Below, in pieces: positions 47,273 to 56,500 of a stretch of DNA of 64,000 nucleotides. Every line of letters begins with the position of its first letter. The first letter of the stretch is position 1. Source of the stretch: Saccharopolyspora rhizosphaerae. Lineage in GTDB: Bacteria; Actinomycetota; Actinomycetes; Mycobacteriales; Pseudonocardiaceae. Made by a program: the position numbers and the translations under genes. The notes under the pieces are model-generated. The model was given only the letters and a program-made list of their open reading frames with translations. It was not told the origin of the DNA and did no database searches. Location of the stretch: assembly GCF_003931915.1 (NCBI RefSeq), contig NZ_RSAA01000014.1, positions 62,001 through 126,000 on the forward strand, in the 5' to 3' direction.

Positions 47273-47979
47273 CAGCGCCCCATCGCCTGCGCTCGGGCCG
47301 GGTCCTGCTGCGGAGCGTGCTGCGGGGACGCCGGGGGCGTCGGCTGCCCGGGCTCACCCGCGGGCGCGGGCGGCGCGGGCGGCGGCGCCGGCGCGGTGGC
47401 CTTCTCCGGCTCGCCCACGACGACGACCGAGCCGTCCGGCTGCGGCACCAGGTGCGCCGGGGCGGGGGCCTTGACCATGCCCAGCTCCTGCTCGGCGCGG
47501 CGCTGGATCTCCGGCGTCGATCCCATCGAGCTGACCTCGCGCTGCAGCTGTTCCTTGCGCTCGTTGAGCGCGTTGACGCGGGCTTCGCCCTCCTGCAGCC
47601 GGTAGCTGCCGGACACCGCCGAGATCGACAGCCACAGCGTCGCCGCCAGACCGGTGGCCAGCACGACCATGACCACGACGACCAGCGGGAGCCGGGCGAG
47701 GGTGTTCACGCGCTCGTGGACCAGCTGCTTGGCGCGCGGCATGGCCGCGACGGGACGCCGCTCCTCGCCGCCCTGGCGGACCTGGCGCGGGCGTCGCGCG
47801 GGCTGGTCGCGCCGCTCCTCGCGCCGCGCGTAGGCCCGCTCGGCCGCGGCCGAGCGGGTCCGCCGCTTCTCGGACTTCTTCGGTGCCTGCTTCAGCCCCG
47901 AGGGCCCGGTCGCGGTGCCCTCCGCGGTCTCGGCGCTGTCGGTCCGTGAAGCCGCGTTGGCACGTGCAGGTGCAGTCAT
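47272..47979 (-). CDS. ftsL: FtsL-like septum formation protein
   Basis: 235 residues, bitopic. A long basic cytoplasmic part (about 90 residues, rich in Arg/Lys) precedes one helix ([20 protein letters not shown]). A short coiled coil ([20 protein letters not shown]) and a Pro/Ala-rich extracellular tail follow. The position between rsmH and ftsI and the helix plus coiled coil define the FtsL class; primary sequence is poorly conserved in this family. It links FtsQ to FtsW/FtsI. ATG 47979 overlaps the rsmH stop (ATGA). Confidence 0.88.
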   Translation of the reverse strand: MTAPARANAASRTDSAETAEGTATGPSGLKQAPKKSEKRRTRSAAAERAYARREERRDQPARRPRQVRQGGEERRPVAAMPRAKQLVHERVNTLARLPLVVVVMVVLATGLAATLWLSISAVSGSYRLQEGEARVNALNERKEQLQREVSSMGSTPEIQRRAEQELGMVKAPAPAHLVPQPDGSVVVVGEPEKATAPAPPPAPPAPAGEPGQPTPPASPQHAPQQDPARAQAMGR

Positions 47980-48974
47980 GTCGCCTCCTCGCCGTTGCCC
48001 CCGCGGATCCGCTCGGCGGCGCGCAGCCGCACCGAAGCCGCCCTGGGGTTGGTTTCGATCTCATCGGCACCGGCCTGCTCGGAGCCCCGGGTGAGCAGCC
48101 GGAACTCCGGCCCGTGCCCGGGGAGTTCGACCGGCAGGTCGACCGGGGTGCGGGACTTCACGCGGTCGGCGAACTCCCGCTTGGTGATCTTGTCCTCCAG
48201 CGAGTGGTAGGACATGACCGCGATCCGGCCTCCCACGGCCAGCGAGTCCATGGCCGCGGGCAGGGCCCGCTCCAGCACGTCGAGCTCGGCGTTGACCTCG
48301 ATGCGCAGCGCTTGGAACGTGCGCTTGGCCGGGTGCCCGCCGGTGCGCCGGCTCGCGGCCGGGACGGTGTCGTAGAGCAGCTCGACCAGCCGCCCGCTGC
48401 CGCTGAAGAGCTCCTTCTCGCGCTCGCGGACGACCGCCGAGGCGATCTTGGCCGCGAACTTCTCCTCGCCGTAGACCCGCAGGATCCGGGCGAGGTCCTC
48501 GCGCGGGTAGGTGTTGAGCACGTCGGCGGCGGTGCGCGGCGCCCCCGGGTCCATCCGCATGTCCAGCGGCGCGTCCTGCGCGTAGGCGAAACCGCGTTCG
48601 GCTTCGTCCAGCTGCAGCGAGGACACCCCCAGGTCGAACAGCGCGGCGTCCACCGTGGACAGACCGAGCTCGTCGAGCACCCGGTCCCACTCGTCGTAGA
48701 CGGCGTGCACCAGGTCGATCCGGTCGGAGTGGGGGGCCAGGCGCTCACCGGCCAGGCGCAGCGCGTCCGGGTCCCGGTCCAGCCCGACCAAGCGCAACCC
48801 CGGGAACCGGGCGAGCATCGCCTCCGAGTGCCCGCCCATGCCCAGCGTCGCGTCGACGACCACCGCCCCGTCCCGGGACAGCGCCGGCTCCAGCAGTTCC
48901 AGCGTGCGCTCCAGCAGCACCGGAACGTGCCTGTCGCGGGCGGAACCGCCCTTCTCCTGCGGCTCGTCGGCCAC
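47976..48974 (-). CDS. rsmH: 16S rRNA m4C1402 methyltransferase RsmH (MraW)
   Basis: 332 residues. [18 protein letters not shown] site [47 protein letters not shown] and the C-terminal [14 protein letters not shown] and [13 protein letters not shown] are all family hallmarks. Methylates N4 of C1402 in the P-site of 16S rRNA. Start GTG 48974 follows GGGAGGGAGG; the long open frame upstream is not conserved. Its leader carries a possible structured RNA. Coupled to ftsL. Confidence 0.96.
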   Translation of the reverse strand: MADEPQEKGGSARDRHVPVLLERTLELLEPALSRDGAVVVDATLGMGGHSEAMLARFPGLRLVGLDRDPDALRLAGERLAPHSDRIDLVHAVYDEWDRVLDELGLSTVDAALFDLGVSSLQLDEAERGFAYAQDAPLDMRMDPGAPRTAADVLNTYPREDLARILRVYGEEKFAAKIASAVVREREKELFSGSGRLVELLYDTVPAASRRTGGHPAKRTFQALRIEVNAELDVLERALPAAMDSLAVGGRIAVMSYHSLEDKITKREFADRVKSRTPVDLPVELPGHGPEFRLLTRGSEQAGADEIETNPRAASVRLRAAERIRGGNGEEAT

Positions 48975-49020
48975 TGCGGCCCCTCCCTCCCGCGTGCCGG
49001 ACTTGCTCAGAACCACCGAT

Positions 49021-49165
49021 CGGCGCGCACCCGGCAGTGCGCACCGACCATCTCGCTGCGTCGATCCCCCTCGTCGAGCGCCGGATCTCGTCAGGTCCCC
49101 GCCCGCCCGTCGCTTCCTGGTACCGGGGAAGATGCACCAGGAGGCGAAAGCCGAGCGGACCGAGG
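49021..49165 (-). ncRNA. Possible mraW leader RNA motif
   Basis: The 215-bp gap between mraZ and rsmH folds into two clear hairpins in the rsmH leader. CCTGGT/ACCAGG (49116-49141) encloses a loop containing GCATCTTCCCCGGT. CGGTGCGCAC/GTGCGCGCCG (49021-49046) closes TGCCGG just before the rsmH ribosome site. A conserved mraW RNA motif has been described at this position in actinobacteria; I judge this a match by place and shape only. Confidence 0.45.
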
Positions 49166-49189
49166 CCTCACGAGGCCCGACAGCCACTC

Positions 49190-49621
49190 CTAAAACACGC
49201 CGGGCAACACCTCCTCGCGCGCCTGCGCGTAGCCCTCCTCGTGCTCCTCGAGGTAGTTCTGCCACCGCTCCGCCTGCCAGATCTCCAGGCGGGTGATCGC
49301 GCCGATGACCACGCACTCCTTGTTGAGATCCGCGTAGCGGCGCAGCTCCGGCGCGATGGAAATCCGACCCTGGCCGTCGGGACGCTGCTCGTCGGTCCCG
49401 GCGAACAGGTACCGCTGGTAGGCGCGGACCGCCTCGTTGGTGAACGGCGCCTCGGCGACCTTGCGCGCCATCTGCTCGAACTCGTCGCGCGGGAAGACGT
49501 AGAGGCAGTGGTCCTGTCCCTTGGTGACCATCAGACCCCCCGCCAGTGCGTCCCGGAACTTCGCCGGCAGCGTCAAGCGCCCCTTGTCGTCGAGCTTGGG
49601 GTGGTGGGTGCCGAGAAACAT
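49190..49621 (-). CDS. mraZ: Transcriptional regulator MraZ
   Basis: 143 residues, two AbrB/SpoVT-like swapped-hairpin domains. First domain [20 protein letters not shown] (1-20) onward; second [20 protein letters not shown] (about 82-101), each with the D-x-K/Q-GR signature. It forms an octameric-type ring that binds direct repeats and controls the dcw operon. Start ATG 49621 follows GGGAGGTGG. First gene of the cluster; an MraZ-type box array lies 118 bp upstream. Confidence 0.97.
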   Translation of the reverse strand: MFLGTHHPKLDDKGRLTLPAKFRDALAGGLMVTKGQDHCLYVFPRDEFEQMARKVAEAPFTNEAVRAYQRYLFAGTDEQRPDGQGRISIAPELRRYADLNKECVVIGAITRLEIWQAERWQNYLEEHEEGYAQAREEVLPGVF

Positions 49622-49738
49622 CCCGGTCCACCTCCCCCGACCCGGATCGCCTCCGCCGACGACCGCCCCCGCGCCGGGAGCGCGGGATCCCGCCGCCGAC
49701 CGGGGCAGCTACGACGAAAGCAGCAGGACCCCCTTTTG

Positions 49739-49763
49739 CCCCACCGGGCCCCACAGTACCCCA
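49739..49763 (-). promoter_or_regulatory. mraZ: MraZ operator: three TGGGG boxes at 10-bp spacing
   Basis: On the minus strand TGGGG occurs at 49759-49763, 49749-49753 and 49739-49743, separated by exactly five bases (TACTG and CCCGG). Known MraZ operators are direct TGGGN repeats with five-base spacers (E. coli), so this is a close fit. It lies between the mraZ start and its probable promoter, suitable for autorepression. Confidence 0.75.
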
Positions 49764-49838
49764 CTTCGCTCCACGGTCAACACGAAACGCCCCGGTCACC
49801 CGAGCGTGATCGCGACTGTTTTCGCAGGTAGCACCACG

Positions 49839-50042
49839 TGGGGGTGAAGTGGGGGAGATCGGGGGCGCCGCGCGGCCCCCACCCCACCACGCGCCACCGC
49901 GGGTCCACCAGCCAGGATGGGCGGGGATCAGGCGAAAACCGCCGGTCAGCACGCGTGTAGATCAACTGGACGACCGGCCGGTTATGCTCAGTCCGTTCGG
50001 TGTCCGGCGCGACCGGGTACCGGTGGTGGGGTGAAGTGGGGG
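49839..50042 (+). promoter_or_regulatory. Additional TGGGG box pairs upstream of moxR
   Basis: On the plus strand TGGGGG occurs at 49839 and 49850 (11-bp step, then GGGGG at 49861). TGGGG occurs at 50027 with TGGGGG at 50037 (10-bp step), about 100 bp before the moxR start. The latter pair shares GTGGGGTGAAGTGGGG with the former almost exactly. They could be weaker MraZ sites. The whole 49622-50142 gap holds no gene. Confidence 0.5.
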
Positions 50043-50142
50043 CAGTGCGACCCTCGGCTCCGCCGGCCCGGTCCGGGTGCCCTCCCGGCACCCCCGGTCT
50101 GCGGGCCAGACATGGCCGGGAGGGCGAGATCCAGGAGGTGGC

Positions 50143-51174
50143 GTGACGCCGAAAACCCAGCTGACCGGCACCGCCGGTCCGACGACCGGCGCGCCCGCCC
50201 CAGCCGCGCCCGGCATCGACCGCGTGCACGGCACGATCCAGCGCATCGCCGCCAACGTGGAGCAGGTCCTGGTCGGCAAGCCCGAGGTGGTCCGCGTCGC
50301 GCTGGTCACGCTGCTCGCCGAGGGCCACCTGCTGGTGGAAGACGTGCCCGGCGTGGGCAAGACCTCGCTGGCCAAGGCGCTCGCGCGGTCCATCGACTGC
50401 ACGGTCAGCCGGATCCAGTTCACCCCGGACCTGCTGCCCAGCGACATCACCGGCGTGTCCATCTACAACCGGCAGACCGAGAGCTTCGAGTTCCGGCCTG
50501 GACCGGTGTTCGCCAACATCGTGGTGGGCGACGAGATCAACCGCGCCTCGCCGAAGACGCAGTCCGCGCTGCTGGAGTGCATGGAGGAGCAGCAGGTCAC
50601 GGTCGACGGCGACACCTACGCGCTCGGCGCGCCGTTCATGGTCATCGCCACCCAGAACCCGGTCGAGATGGAGGGCACCTACGCCCTGCCGGAGGCGCAG
50701 CGCGACCGCTTCACCGCGCGGGTGTCGATCGGCTACCCGGACGCCAAGGCCGAACTGGCGATGGTCGACGAGCACTCCGGGCACGACCCATTGGGCCAGC
50801 TGCGCCCGGTCACCGACAGCGCCGAGGTCCAGGAGCTGCTGCGCGTCGTCAGCCAGGTGCACACCTCCACCGACATCCGCCGGTACGCGATCGCACTGGT
50901 CACCGCGACCCGCAACCTCGCCGAGCTGCGGCTGGGGGCCTCCCCGCGGTCGACGCTGCAGCTGGTGCGCGCCGCCCGCGCGCAGGCGGCGCTGGCCGGT
51001 CGCGACTTCGTCATCCCGGACGACCTGCAGGCGGTGGCCGTCCCGGTCCTCGCGCACCGGCTGGTGCTCACCAGCGAGGCGCGTGCCGCGCGCCGCTCGG
51101 CGACCGACCTGGTGCGGCAACTGCTGGAGCGCATCCCGGTGCCGCGCGGCGACACCCACGACGAACGAGGCTGA
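50143..51174 (+). CDS. MoxR-family AAA+ ATPase
   Basis: 343 residues. Walker A in VEDVPGVGKTSLAKALA, Walker B/GDEINRASPKTQSALLE, sensor region VIATQNPVEMEGTYALPEAQ, Arg-finger DRFTARVSIGYP. MoxR ATPases act as chaperones that mature or activate protein complexes, usually with a VWA/DUF58 partner; here DUF58 is next. Start GTG 50143 follows CAGGAGGTGG. First gene of a three-gene operon divergent from mraZ. Confidence 0.95.
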   Translation: MTPKTQLTGTAGPTTGAPAPAAPGIDRVHGTIQRIAANVEQVLVGKPEVVRVALVTLLAEGHLLVEDVPGVGKTSLAKALARSIDCTVSRIQFTPDLLPSDITGVSIYNRQTESFEFRPGPVFANIVVGDEINRASPKTQSALLECMEEQQVTVDGDTYALGAPFMVIATQNPVEMEGTYALPEAQRDRFTARVSIGYPDAKAELAMVDEHSGHDPLGQLRPVTDSAEVQELLRVVSQVHTSTDIRRYAIALVTATRNLAELRLGASPRSTLQLVRAARAQAALAGRDFVIPDDLQAVAVPVLAHRLVLTSEARAARRSATDLVRQLLERIPVPRGDTHDERG

Positions 51175-51175
51175 C

Positions 51176-52423
51176 GTGCTCTCCGGGCTGACCATCCGCG
51201 GTCGCTGCCTGCTGGCGGCGGGCGTGGCAGCCGGGATCTGCGCGCTGGTCCTCGACGAGCGGGACCTGCTGCGGGTCTCGGCCTTCGTGATCGCCCTGCC
51301 GCTGCTGTCGCTGGCGCTGTCGGGACGGGTCCGGTTCGGCGTCGGCGCGCGCCGGGTGATCGACCCGCCGCGCGTCCCCGTCGGTTCCCGGGCCGACGTG
51401 CAGCTGCACATCACCGGCCGTGGCCGGCTGCCCGCCGACGGGCTGGTTCTGGAGGACGGCACCCCGCACGCGCTCGGCGGCCGTCCCCGCTTCCGGCTGC
51501 CGATCGTGCCGCGCCAGCGCGGCCAGGTGGTCAGCTACCCGGTGACGCCGGCGCTGCGCGGTATCCACCACATCGGGCCGCTGCGCACCTGGGTCGGGGA
51601 CCCGTTCGGACTGGCCCGCTTCGAACGGGAGCTGGCCGGTCGTTCCCGGCTCGTGGCCACGCCCGAGGTCGTCGAGCTGGCCGGGTTGCCCGCCGGGTCC
51701 GGTCTGGGCACCGGCGAGGACGGGACGGCGCGGCTGCGTGCCGGGCACGGCGAGGACGACGCGATGGTCCGCCAGTACCGGCAGGGCGACGACATCCGCC
51801 GCGTGCACTGGAAGTCGACCGCCCGCCGCGACGAGTTGATGGTGCGGGTCGAGGAGCGGCCGTGGCACGGCGGCGTCACGGTGATGCTGGACCGGCGCTC
51901 GGCCGCCCACCGCGGCAGCGGCGCGCGCAACAGCGTCGAGTGGGCCATCTCCGCCGTGGCCAGCATCAGCCTGCACCTGGCGCGCAACGGCCAGCAGGTC
52001 CAGCTGGTCACCGAGGACGGGAACCCGCTGGCCCGCGAGATCGGCGGTGATGACGGGAGCCGGGAGGAAGCGCTGCTGGACTCCCTCGCCGCCGTGCGCC
52101 CCTCCCCCCAGCGCGACCTGCAGTGCAGCCGCGACCCCGGCGACGGGCACGAGCTCATCGCCGTGCTCGGCGAAACCACCACCGCGGGCGTCGCCGAGCT
52201 GACCAAGCTCCGCCCGCAGGAGACCCGCAGCATCGCGGTGCTGCTCTCGGTCCGGTCCTGGAACGGCGAGAACGGCGTCGACCCGGAGGACGCGGCGCGC
52301 AGGCTGCGCGCGGCGGGCTGGACGGTCGTGGTGGCCGAGGGTCCGCGGACCCCGATCTCCGAGGTGTGGCGGGACCTGTGCCAGCAGACCAAGTCGGCCG
52401 ACCCCGCAGGAATGATGCCGTGA
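51176..52423 (+). CDS. DUF58 (VWA-like) membrane-associated protein
   Basis: 415 residues. Two N-terminal hydrophobic segments (about 8-40: CLLAAGVAAGICALVL and AFVIALPLLSLALSG) anchor it. A beta domain and the DUF58 signature follow (RQYRQGDDIRRVHWKSTARR). The C-terminal part is VWA-like. It is the usual partner of MoxR and of transglutaminase-like membrane proteins. Start GTG 51176 begins two bases after the moxR stop; the end overlaps the next gene (GTGA). Confidence 0.92.
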   Translation: MLSGLTIRGRCLLAAGVAAGICALVLDERDLLRVSAFVIALPLLSLALSGRVRFGVGARRVIDPPRVPVGSRADVQLHITGRGRLPADGLVLEDGTPHALGGRPRFRLPIVPRQRGQVVSYPVTPALRGIHHIGPLRTWVGDPFGLARFERELAGRSRLVATPEVVELAGLPAGSGLGTGEDGTARLRAGHGEDDAMVRQYRQGDDIRRVHWKSTARRDELMVRVEERPWHGGVTVMLDRRSAAHRGSGARNSVEWAISAVASISLHLARNGQQVQLVTEDGNPLAREIGGDDGSREEALLDSLAAVRPSPQRDLQCSRDPGDGHELIAVLGETTTAGVAELTKLRPQETRSIAVLLSVRSWNGENGVDPEDAARRLRAAGWTVVVAEGPRTPISEVWRDLCQQTKSADPAGMMP

Positions 52424-54675
52424 GCAAGGAGAACACCGGTTCCCTCGACACGTCGCTGGTGGCCGCCGCAGCCGGTGCGTTCGCGGTGCTGTGCGCCTCG
52501 GCGTCGTTCGCCGGCGTGCTCGCCGACGCCCGCTGGCTGTTCCCGGCGCTCATCACGGTGCTGGCCGTGGCGGGCGTGGGCGTGCTCGGCAGGCGCCTGA
52601 GCTGGCCGACCGCGGGCGTGGTGGCGGCCCAGCTCGTGGCGCTGCTGGAGGCGCTGACTGTGCTGTTCGCCTCGTCCAGCGCGTTCCTCGGACTGCTGCC
52701 CACCCCGGGCGCGCTGGTCGAGCTCTCCCGACTGCTGGGCGGAGCCGACGAGCTGATCCGCACCGGTGTTCCGCCGGTCGCCGCCGACCCGCCGCTGCAG
52801 GCGCTGGTGTGCCTGGGCCTGGGCGTCGTCGCGCTGCTGGTCGACCTGATCGCGGTCGGCTTCGGCACCCCGGCCGTGACCGGGCTGGTGCTGCTGTGCG
52901 TGTTCGCGATCCCGGCGTCGCTGGCCGACCGGATGCTGCCGTGGTGGTCGTTCGCGCTGGGCGGTGCCGGCTACGCGCTGCTGCTCGCCGCCGGTGGGCA
53001 CCACCGCAGGTGGCGGCGGTACGAGGAACCGGACAGGGTGGCGCAGACCCTGTTCGGCCGGACCTCGGCGACCGTCGCCGGCACGGCCGGTGTGATCGCG
53101 GTGCTCGCGGGTTCGGTGTTCACCGGGGTGGGCACCGAAGGCCGGTTGCCGGGTTCGGTGCCGGAGGAGTTCGGCGGCACCGACGGCATCGGCCTGCAGC
53201 CGTTCACCTCGCTGCGCGGGCAGCTCAACCGCGACCGGGTCGTGGAGCTGTTCCGCGTCCGGGGCCTGCAGCAGGACAGCTACCTGCGGGCGATGACGCT
53301 GCGCAAGTTCGACCCGAACACGGGATGGCAGCTCGAGGGCCTGACCCAGGGCGTGGAGGCGAACGCCCCGCTGCCGCTGCCGGAGGGCACCACGATCGGG
53401 CGTGGAAGGCCCGAACGCGTGGAGGTGCAGCCGATCGGTTACCGGGACCCGTGGCTGCCGGTCTTCGGCACGCCGGTCTCGGTGTCGGGCATGGGCCGCG
53501 ACTGGCGGTACGACCCGGCCGCCGGGATCGTGTTCACCCAGACCAACCAGGAGACCCGGCCCTACACCCAGCAGGTGGTCGTCCCGGACCCGTCGCCGGA
53601 CGAGTTGCGCTCCGCGCGCGGGCCGATGCCGATCGACCCCGCCTACCTCGACCCCTCCGGCATCTCGCCGGAGGTCGCCGAACTGGCGCGGCAGCTCACC
53701 GAGGACCAGCCCACCGAGTTCGACAAGGTCGTCGCGATCAACCGCTTCTTCACCGATCCGGCCAACGGCTTCCGCTACGACCTGAGCACCGCGCCGTCGA
53801 CCGGGCAGGACGCGCTCAGCGACTTCCTGTTCCGCGGCAAGCGCGGGTTCTGCGAGCAGTACGCCTCGTCGATGGCGGTGCTGCTGCGCTCGATCGGCAT
53901 CCCCTCGCGGGTGGCGATCGGGTTCACCGCCGGGTACCAGGACGGCACCGAGCAGGTCATCACCACCGAGGACGCGCACGCGTGGGTGGAGGCCTACTTC
54001 CCCGGGTGGGGCTGGCAGACCTTCGACCCGACGCCGCTCGCCGACGGCCGCACGGCGCTCCCGCAGTTCCTCGACACGGCGCTGCACCCGCCGCAGCCCG
54101 CGGCACCGCTGCCGGGCCAGCCGCTGCCGCCGCCCGAGCCGGGCGCGCCGGCCCCGCCGGTCGCGGGCGCGCAGCCGGACCAGCCCGACTCCCGCGATCG
54201 CCCGCAGCAGCGCCGGGAGCCCGTCGAACGCGGCTGGTCGCTCACGGCCTTCGGGGTGCTCGCGCTGCTGGCTTGCACAGGCGCGGCCGCGCCGTTGGCG
54301 GTCCGCGAGATCCGCCGCGGCCAGCGGCTGCAGGCGATCACCGAGGGCCGCGAGGGCGCGGCGAGCACTGCGTGGCGCGAGGTGCTCGACGAGTTCCGGG
54401 ACCGCGGCTACCAGCCGCGCGCCACCGACACCGCCCGCCAGCTCGCCGACCGCCTGGTCACCGACCACGAGCTGGACACCGAGGGCGCCGACGCCCTCAA
54501 GCGGCTGGTGACGGCCGTCGAGCGGGAGTGGTACGCGCCGACGCCGCAGGCGGACGGCACCTTGTCCGAGACGCTGAAGTCGATCACCACGAGCCTCCAG
54601 CTCAACGCCCCGATGGACCTGCGCTCCCGGCTCTTCCCGCGCTCGGCGCTCCCGCCCTGGCGCACCCACCCCTGA
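52420..54675 (+). CDS. Membrane-anchored transglutaminase-like protein
   Basis: 751 residues. About six membrane helices at the N-terminus (to about 215), then a beta region and the transglutaminase core with catalytic C478 (GKRGFCEQYAS), H520 (DAHAWVEAYFPGWGW) and D536 (TFDPTPL). A Pro-rich stretch (about 555-600), a last helix (GVLALLACTGAAAPLAV) and a cytoplasmic DUF4129-like tail follow. The catalytic triad is intact, so an extracytoplasmic cysteine peptidase or transpeptidase activity is plausible. The MoxR-DUF58-TGase trio is a common but poorly understood envelope system. Confidence 0.93.
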   Translation: MSKENTGSLDTSLVAAAAGAFAVLCASASFAGVLADARWLFPALITVLAVAGVGVLGRRLSWPTAGVVAAQLVALLEALTVLFASSSAFLGLLPTPGALVELSRLLGGADELIRTGVPPVAADPPLQALVCLGLGVVALLVDLIAVGFGTPAVTGLVLLCVFAIPASLADRMLPWWSFALGGAGYALLLAAGGHHRRWRRYEEPDRVAQTLFGRTSATVAGTAGVIAVLAGSVFTGVGTEGRLPGSVPEEFGGTDGIGLQPFTSLRGQLNRDRVVELFRVRGLQQDSYLRAMTLRKFDPNTGWQLEGLTQGVEANAPLPLPEGTTIGRGRPERVEVQPIGYRDPWLPVFGTPVSVSGMGRDWRYDPAAGIVFTQTNQETRPYTQQVVVPDPSPDELRSARGPMPIDPAYLDPSGISPEVAELARQLTEDQPTEFDKVVAINRFFTDPANGFRYDLSTAPSTGQDALSDFLFRGKRGFCEQYASSMAVLLRSIGIPSRVAIGFTAGYQDGTEQVITTEDAHAWVEAYFPGWGWQTFDPTPLADGRTALPQFLDTALHPPQPAAPLPGQPLPPPEPGAPAPPVAGAQPDQPDSRDRPQQRREPVERGWSLTAFGVLALLACTGAAAPLAVREIRRGQRLQAITEGREGAASTAWREVLDEFRDRGYQPRATDTARQLADRLVTDHELDTEGADALKRLVTAVEREWYAPTPQADGTLSETLKSITTSLQLNAPMDLRSRLFPRSALPPWRTHP

Positions 54676-54868
54676 CGGTCCCGCCTCGACGCCCACGAGC
54701 GGAAGCGCGACGTTCCAGCCGGGGTCGTCCCCGAGGCCGAACCCCGGTTCGTCGGCGGCGGTTCCAGCCGGAACCTGCCTCCCACGGGAGCGGGGACAGC
54801 TCAAGCCCACCACCGGAGATCCGTCTCCACGAAGGCTGTTCCTGTGAGCTGCGCCGGGCGCGGACAAA

Positions 54869-54910
54869 CGAAGATCGCCGCCGGGCCCCACGGCCCGGCG
54901 GCGATCTTCG
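54869..54910. terminator. Bidirectional terminator, perfect 19-bp stem
   Basis: CGAAGATCGCCGCCGGGCC (54869-54887), loop CCAC, exact reverse complement (54892-54910). It lies between the convergent transglutaminase (+) and DUF3040 (-) genes. The 190 bp before it hold no gene. Confidence 0.9.
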
Positions 54911-54919
54911 ACGTAGCCC

Positions 54920-55336
54920 CTACTGCTCGAAGCGCTTGCGGAAGCGCTCCTCCATGCGTTGGGCGAGGGAACCGCGCGCTGCGGGACGGTTCGAGCCGCG
55001 CTTGGGCTTCTCGCCTCCGCCCCCGTCGTCCGCCGCCTGGTCGTCATCGCCGCCACCGCGCAACGCGGCCAGCACGATCACTGCTCCGCCGAACATCACG
55101 AGGAAGCCGACCACGCTCAACACCGGGATCTCCGCCGGCCGCAGGGCGGGGATCACCGCACCGATGACCAACAGAGCAAGACCCAGCACGAAGACGGCGA
55201 TGCCCTGCAACCGCCGACGTCGAGATGGGCGTTGGAGCCGTCCTCCGCGCACGGTGGAGGCGAACTTTGGGTCCTCGGCGTAGAGCGCGCGCTCGATCTG
55301 CTCGAGCTGTCGCTGCTCGTGCTCGGAGAGTGGCAT
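54920..55336 (-). CDS. DUF3040 family membrane protein
   Basis: 138 residues. The DUF3040 opening PLSEHEQRQLEQIERALYAE is followed by DPKFAS, a basic patch (RPSRRRRLQ) and two membrane helices (GIAVFVLGLALLVIGAVIP and VLSVVGFLVMFGGAVIVLAA). An acidic/Gly linker and a basic tail end it. Widespread in actinobacteria next to dcw; function unknown. Start ATG 55336 with GGAGGAG. Confidence 0.93.
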   Translation of the reverse strand: MPLSEHEQRQLEQIERALYAEDPKFASTVRGGRLQRPSRRRRLQGIAVFVLGLALLVIGAVIPALRPAEIPVLSVVGFLVMFGGAVIVLAALRGGGDDDQAADDGGGGEKPKRGSNRPAARGSLAQRMEERFRKRFEQ

Positions 55337-55628
55337 GACTCCTCCTCCGGCACAGGTTCTCGGTGGCGCCGGGCTTGCCGACCGGCGAACGCTTGGGGGC
55401 GTCACCATCGAGGATACGGTTCCGGCGACGCGACGACTACCCGGTCCGGCCACCGGAAACCTGCGACATCGCGGACACCGCCAGGTCGGGTGTGTGATCA
55501 ACTTCGCATTTCGCCTCGGCGACCAGCGGTAATCATGCGAGGCACCCTGGGTAGTCGCGTTGGGTGATGATCGTCGCAGGTGTGCGGCCGATCGGCGGAA
55601 TTTCCGGAACGAGGCGGTCCGGCACAGG

Positions 55629-56351
55629 TCAGGCGGGTTTCCGCGCGATCGCGTGCAGCCGCGTGGCGATGTCGCGGAGGGGCGGGCGGGTCGCGGCGGC
55701 CTGCTCCAGCTCCGCGACCGTCTCCGCCGTGTGGTCGTCGGTCACCGAGCCCGGCACCAGGTCGCTGAGCACGCCCTGCCCCTGGACGAGCTCGACGGTG
55801 AACCCGCCGGCGCTGAGGGACCGCTGCAGCGCCTCGGTGTCGAACCGGCGCTGCAAGGTCTCCGATCCCGCGTCCAGGACGCCATCGGTGTCGTTGAGCA
55901 GCCGCAGCGCCTCGCCGACCCGACCGGCCAGCGCGCGGGCGAGGACCGCCGCGTAGCGGTTGGCGACGAGCACCGACACGGCTCCGCCGGGGGCGGTGGC
56001 GGCTGCCAGCGCGGCGATGGCGGTGTCGACGTCGTCGACGACCTCCAGCAACCCGTGCGCCAGGACGAGGTCGGCACCGCCGTCCGGGCTCAGCGCTTCG
56101 AGGGCCTCGGTGTCGCCCTGCAGCGGCGTCACGCGGTCGGCCACGCCGGCGTCCTCGGCGCGGCGCTGCAAGGTCGCCAAGGCGTTGGGGCTCGGGTCGA
56201 TCACGGTGACCGCGCACCCGGCCTCGGCGAGAGGCACCGCCCACACGCCGCTGCCGCCGCCGACGTCGAGCACGCGCGGTCGGCGGCCGAGCCGCTGCGC
56301 CGCGTTGGCGATCTCGGTTTCCAGCACCTCGTGGACGGCGTCCGATCTCAT
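55629..56351 (-). CDS. Class I SAM-dependent methyltransferase
   Basis: 240 residues. SAM motif I VLDVGGGSGVWAVPLA, motif II TVIDPSPNALATLQ, post-motif DLVLAHGLLEVVDD. The family resembles methyltransferase-11/CmoM-like proteins; substrate unknown. The start is taken as ATG 56351 (the frame is also open to TTG 56357), with no obvious ribosome site. Divergent from the ParA-like gene. Confidence 0.88.
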   Translation of the reverse strand: MRSDAVHEVLETEIANAAQRLGRRPRVLDVGGGSGVWAVPLAEAGCAVTVIDPSPNALATLQRRAEDAGVADRVTPLQGDTEALEALSPDGGADLVLAHGLLEVVDDVDTAIAALAAATAPGGAVSVLVANRYAAVLARALAGRVGEALRLLNDTDGVLDAGSETLQRRFDTEALQRSLSAGGFTVELVQGQGVLSDLVPGSVTDDHTAETVAELEQAAATRPPLRDIATRLHAIARKPA

Positions 56352-56500
56352 GGCCAAGAGCGTAATGCCGGGTGGCGCGCACCTCGCACCGGCGGGGTTG
56401 GTACGCGGCGCCGGTCCGGGCGAGGACGAGTGGCGGAGTCGTCATGAGCAAAACTCGGCCGGCACTGCTCAGGGGGTCGCCGGTTCCGTAGGCTACGTGC

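Noticed and set aside
51535-55056. 1173-codon open frame on the minus strand
   Set aside because: Antisense shadow of the DUF58 and transglutaminase genes; Arg/Gly/Gln-rich, no motifs.
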